A stretch of DNA of 64,000 nucleotides, taken from contig NZ_CP139972.1 in assembly GCF_034424315.1 (NCBI RefSeq), forward strand, positions 8,006,501-8,070,500, written 5' to 3'. The DNA comes from Chitinophaga sancti (GTDB lineage Bacteria; Bacteroidota; Bacteroidia; Chitinophagales; Chitinophagaceae). Both the position numbers and the translations under genes were made by a program. The notes beneath the pieces were generated by a model. It was given only the letters and a program-made list of their open reading frames with translations, had not been told where the DNA came from and ran no database searches. The stretch's first letter is position 1; each line of letters begins with the position of its first letter. This document shows, one piece after another, positions 62,096 through 64,000 of this stretch.

Positions 62096-62880
62096 CTGAA
62101 AACAGCCGTTATATTTTACTTTCATTTGATGTAGAAGAATTTGATATGCCTATTGAGTATGATTGTAGTATTACCCTGCAGGAACAACTCACAGAAGGAT
62201 GGAAAGGCTTGCAGGCAGTTATGGAGGTCATCAATTTTGCTAAAGTTCCTGCAACGTTTTTCACTACTGCAACTTTTGCCAGCCATTATCCGGAGGCAAT
62301 GAGGAAGATGGCGGAAGAACACGAAATTGCCTCACATACCCTATCTCATAGTAATTTTAGAAACTATGATTTGATTGAAAGCCGCATTATACTGGAAAGG
62401 ATTACGGGTCGTCCGGTGTATGGTTTGCGTATGCCCAGGATGATGCACGTGGATATGAAGGACGTTAAGCAGGCAGGTTATAAATATGACTCCTCAATAA
62501 ATCCTACCTGGATTCCGGGACGGTATAATAATATTGACAAGCCCCGAACAATTTTTACAGCAGATAATATGATACGTATTCCGACAAGTGTATCCCCTAA
62601 TTTCCGTATTCCTTTATTCTGGTTAACGTTTAAGAATTTCCCTTATTATTATTTTAAACAGTTGGTCTTGCAGACGCTTGCACATGACGGTTATGTATGT
62701 TTGTATATGCATCCCTGGGAATTTACGGATATCAACAGGTTCGATATTCCTAATTACACAAAAAGGGGGAGTGGCAAGTGGCTTTGCGAACGGCTACTTC
62801 GTTTAATAAAAGATCTGTCTGGGTCGGCTGAATTTGTTACTATGCACGGCTATCTTAAAGACAGGCATCTTCCGGTTTAG
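62092..62880 (+). CDS. Polysaccharide deacetylase (NodB-type)
   Basis: 262 residues. The NodB motifs are seen: the first Asp block LLSFDVEEFD near residue 13, FFTTATFASHYP, and the His block EIASHTLSHSNF. Together they form the Asp-His-His metal site of carbohydrate esterase family 4. A motif GLRMPRMM precedes a YKYDSSINPTW block like those of the exopolysaccharide-linked DUF3473-type deacetylases. The C-terminal YMHPWEF is typical. It is the third gene of the glycosyl operon and probably trims an N-acetyl group of the glycan. Confidence 0.88.
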   Translation: MTENSRYILLSFDVEEFDMPIEYDCSITLQEQLTEGWKGLQAVMEVINFAKVPATFFTTATFASHYPEAMRKMAEEHEIASHTLSHSNFRNYDLIESRIILERITGRPVYGLRMPRMMHVDMKDVKQAGYKYDSSINPTWIPGRYNNIDKPRTIFTADNMIRIPTSVSPNFRIPLFWLTFKNFPYYYFKQLVLQTLAHDGYVCLYMHPWEFTDINRFDIPNYTKRGSGKWLCERLLRLIKDLSGSAEFVTMHGYLKDRHLPV

Positions 62881-62898
62881 CCTCCAGGAGATGGCACC

Positions 62899-63111
62899 TT
62901 GAATGCCTATTACCTTACAGTTGCTTATAGAAATGCATTTAAACACAATATTGTCTCCAAATCAATGTTCCTTAAAATTCATATTTCAAATGATGGCATG
63001 GACGCTTTGTTAGTCGAGTTGCTAAAGAATCCGGTTCCCTCTACAGGTCCGGTCCGGGAGAATATTAAGAAACGCTATGCCTTTCTTATGAATGAAGGAG
63101 TGGTTAAATAA
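62899..63111 (+). CDS. Short dubious reading frame after the deacetylase
   Basis: 70 residues from a TTG, with no better start. Helical and basic at the end (VRENIKKRYAFLMNEG). No family known; it may be a remnant. It ends just before a region with nothing visible. Confidence 0.3.
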   Translation: MNAYYLTVAYRNAFKHNIVSKSMFLKIHISNDGMDALLVELLKNPVPSTGPVRENIKKRYAFLMNEGVVK

Positions 63112-63632
63112 ATGACAATGGCACTTTAAATCCGGGTAAGCAGCATGTTCTCAGATTAGCGGGTATAAACTGCTCACCATACCTGGTTCTTTTAGCTAGT
63201 TGTTAAAAAGTTGTTAATTTTATCATATTTGTGTCTAATTTGAGTAGGATGCAATAGGGCTTGCCTCTGGGGATTTATTCAACCGGAAAATATTACCGGA
63301 TAAGTATTTAAAAGGTTCATAACTACAATCACTTTTGGCAGTTATCCTGTTTTAGGATAGGAAGCGCTAATGACAGTATAATTTATTGATAATCAATTAG
63401 GAATGATTTTTCAAGCTCAGTGGTCCAACCAGATAGCTGGTCGGGGTGTTCGTCTGCTGCCCTGCTAACTGCCCAATATTCCTTAAACGCCCTTCTGTAT
63501 ACAGGACGCCTTTTTCAGGGTGTTATGTCTTTTGTTTTCACTTCAGCCCCGACATGGATAAGGTTTCTTCCGTCTAAAGAAAAAAATAATTTGTTTTGTT
63601 ATTGCTATAATTTTGGCGAATAATTACCAGGC
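63112..63632. other. Leader region of purL, no gene seen
   Basis: About 520 bases. At 63488-63513 there is a hairpin-like sequence (CCCTTCTGTATACAGGACGCC) followed by a T-run, resembling the terminator after the tRNA-His but with several mismatches. Nothing else recognised. Confidence 0.45.
63608..63615 (+). promoter_or_regulatory. Possible -7 element of purL
   Basis: TAATTTTG fits the Bacteroidota -7 consensus TAnnTTTG and is 18 bases before the ATG. No -33 TTTG at the usual 19-21 base spacing was seen, so this is tentative. Confidence 0.3.
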
Positions 63633-64000
63633 ATGATCTATTTTTTTTCGGATAAGTTACACACTGTTTTTGCAGTACAGAAATCACAGGATTTAACAGC
63701 GTTGGATATTTCAAAACTAAGTTGGTTGTTTGGAAATGCACAACTACACCAGGAAAAAGTACTGAAGGATTATTATGTAGGCCCTCGTGCGGCGATGGTA
63801 ACACCCTGGAGTACGAATGCGGTGGAGATCACCCAGAATATGGATATACAGGGGATCGTACGTATTGAAACCTACAACAAGGTAGCTGCTAACTTTACCG
63901 GTTTTGACCCGATGCTGTCTCAGAAATATGCGGAACTGAACCAGGATATCTTCACTATCAGCATTGTACCCGAACCTATTATCGAGATTGAGGATATCGC
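63633..64000 (+). CDS. purL: Phosphoribosylformylglycinamidine synthase, N-terminal part (cut by window edge)
   Basis: 122 complete codons from the ATG at 63633; the gene continues past the window. The N-terminus matches Bacteroidota PurL (MIYFFSDKLHTVFAVQKSQD, ISKLSWLFGNA). The motif VGPRAAMVTPWSTNAVEITQ and GIVRIE are the well-conserved start of the family. The full enzyme of about 1200-1300 residues converts FGAR to FGAM in purine synthesis, using glutamine and ATP, in the cytoplasm. It is a core gene, so the right edge of the window lies in the conserved chromosome. Confidence 0.95.
   Translation, partial: MIYFFSDKLHTVFAVQKSQDLTALDISKLSWLFGNAQLHQEKVLKDYYVGPRAAMVTPWSTNAVEITQNMDIQGIVRIETYNKVAANFTGFDPMLSQKYAELNQDIFTISIVPEPIIEIEDI

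Overview
The window looks like a chromosomal accessory region of a Chitinophaga-like Bacteroidota (Chitinophagaceae). I infer this from the AT-leaning coding style with weak Shine-Dalgarno sites, LytS/LytR-type regulators, GT87/GT2 and deacetylase genes of Bacteroidota type, and the start of a Bacteroidota-style purL at the right edge. No rRNA and no CRISPR array are visible. The only RNA gene I can support is a tRNA-His (GTG) near 50.2 kb.

Layout. 0-3.5 kb is a gene graveyard: a fragment of a large serine recombinase, a TolC fragment and other broken coding stretches, with a small HMA-like gene and an outer-membrane barrel. 3.8-5.6 kb holds a LytS-type sensor kinase and LytTR response regulator, followed by a sliver of an IS66-type accessory gene. 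6.5-25.1 kb is a Tc toxin operon: a fused TcB-TcC protein with a variable C-terminus carrying a Cys/His/Asp pattern, a 2903-residue TcA, a Hint-domain protein with a cysteine cluster, and a small zinc-ribbon protein, closed by a clear terminator. 25.6-32.4 kb is a second operon: a VioB/RebD-type ferritin-like protein, a LodA-family (cysteine tryptophylquinone) oxidase, a QhpD-like radical SAM/SPASM enzyme and a LodB/QhpG-like flavoprotein. 32.6-35.6 kb carries two MFS transporters and an AraC regulator. 35.8-49.5 kb, on the minus strand, is a tight five-gene operon of very large, mostly unrecognised proteins: an endonuclease/exonuclease/phosphatase-fold nuclease, a DUF6603-like protein, two large unknowns and a fibre-like protein.

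50.2-63.1 kb begins with the tRNA-His, a recombinase C-terminal remnant running into it and an intact IS5-type element. It continues with a mobile-looking module: two paralogous small proteins, a stand-alone LytTR protein, an RteC-like protein, a DnaD-like protein with a low-complexity linker and a DnaC-like ATPase. An orphan Rhs fragment, an IS21-like end and a three-gene polyprenyl-sugar operon (GT87, GT2, polysaccharide deacetylase) follow. The window ends in purL.

Working together: three consecutive loci (Tc toxin, quinone-cofactor amino-acid oxidase, five-gene giant-protein operon with a nuclease) all look like weapons or secreted products. They sit between recombinase remnants, so the region can be read as an antagonism/secondary-metabolism island. 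The two best candidates for something undescribed are the five-gene minus-strand operon and the ferritin/LodA/radical-SAM/LodB operon. All functional statements come from reading motifs by eye; no database search was run.
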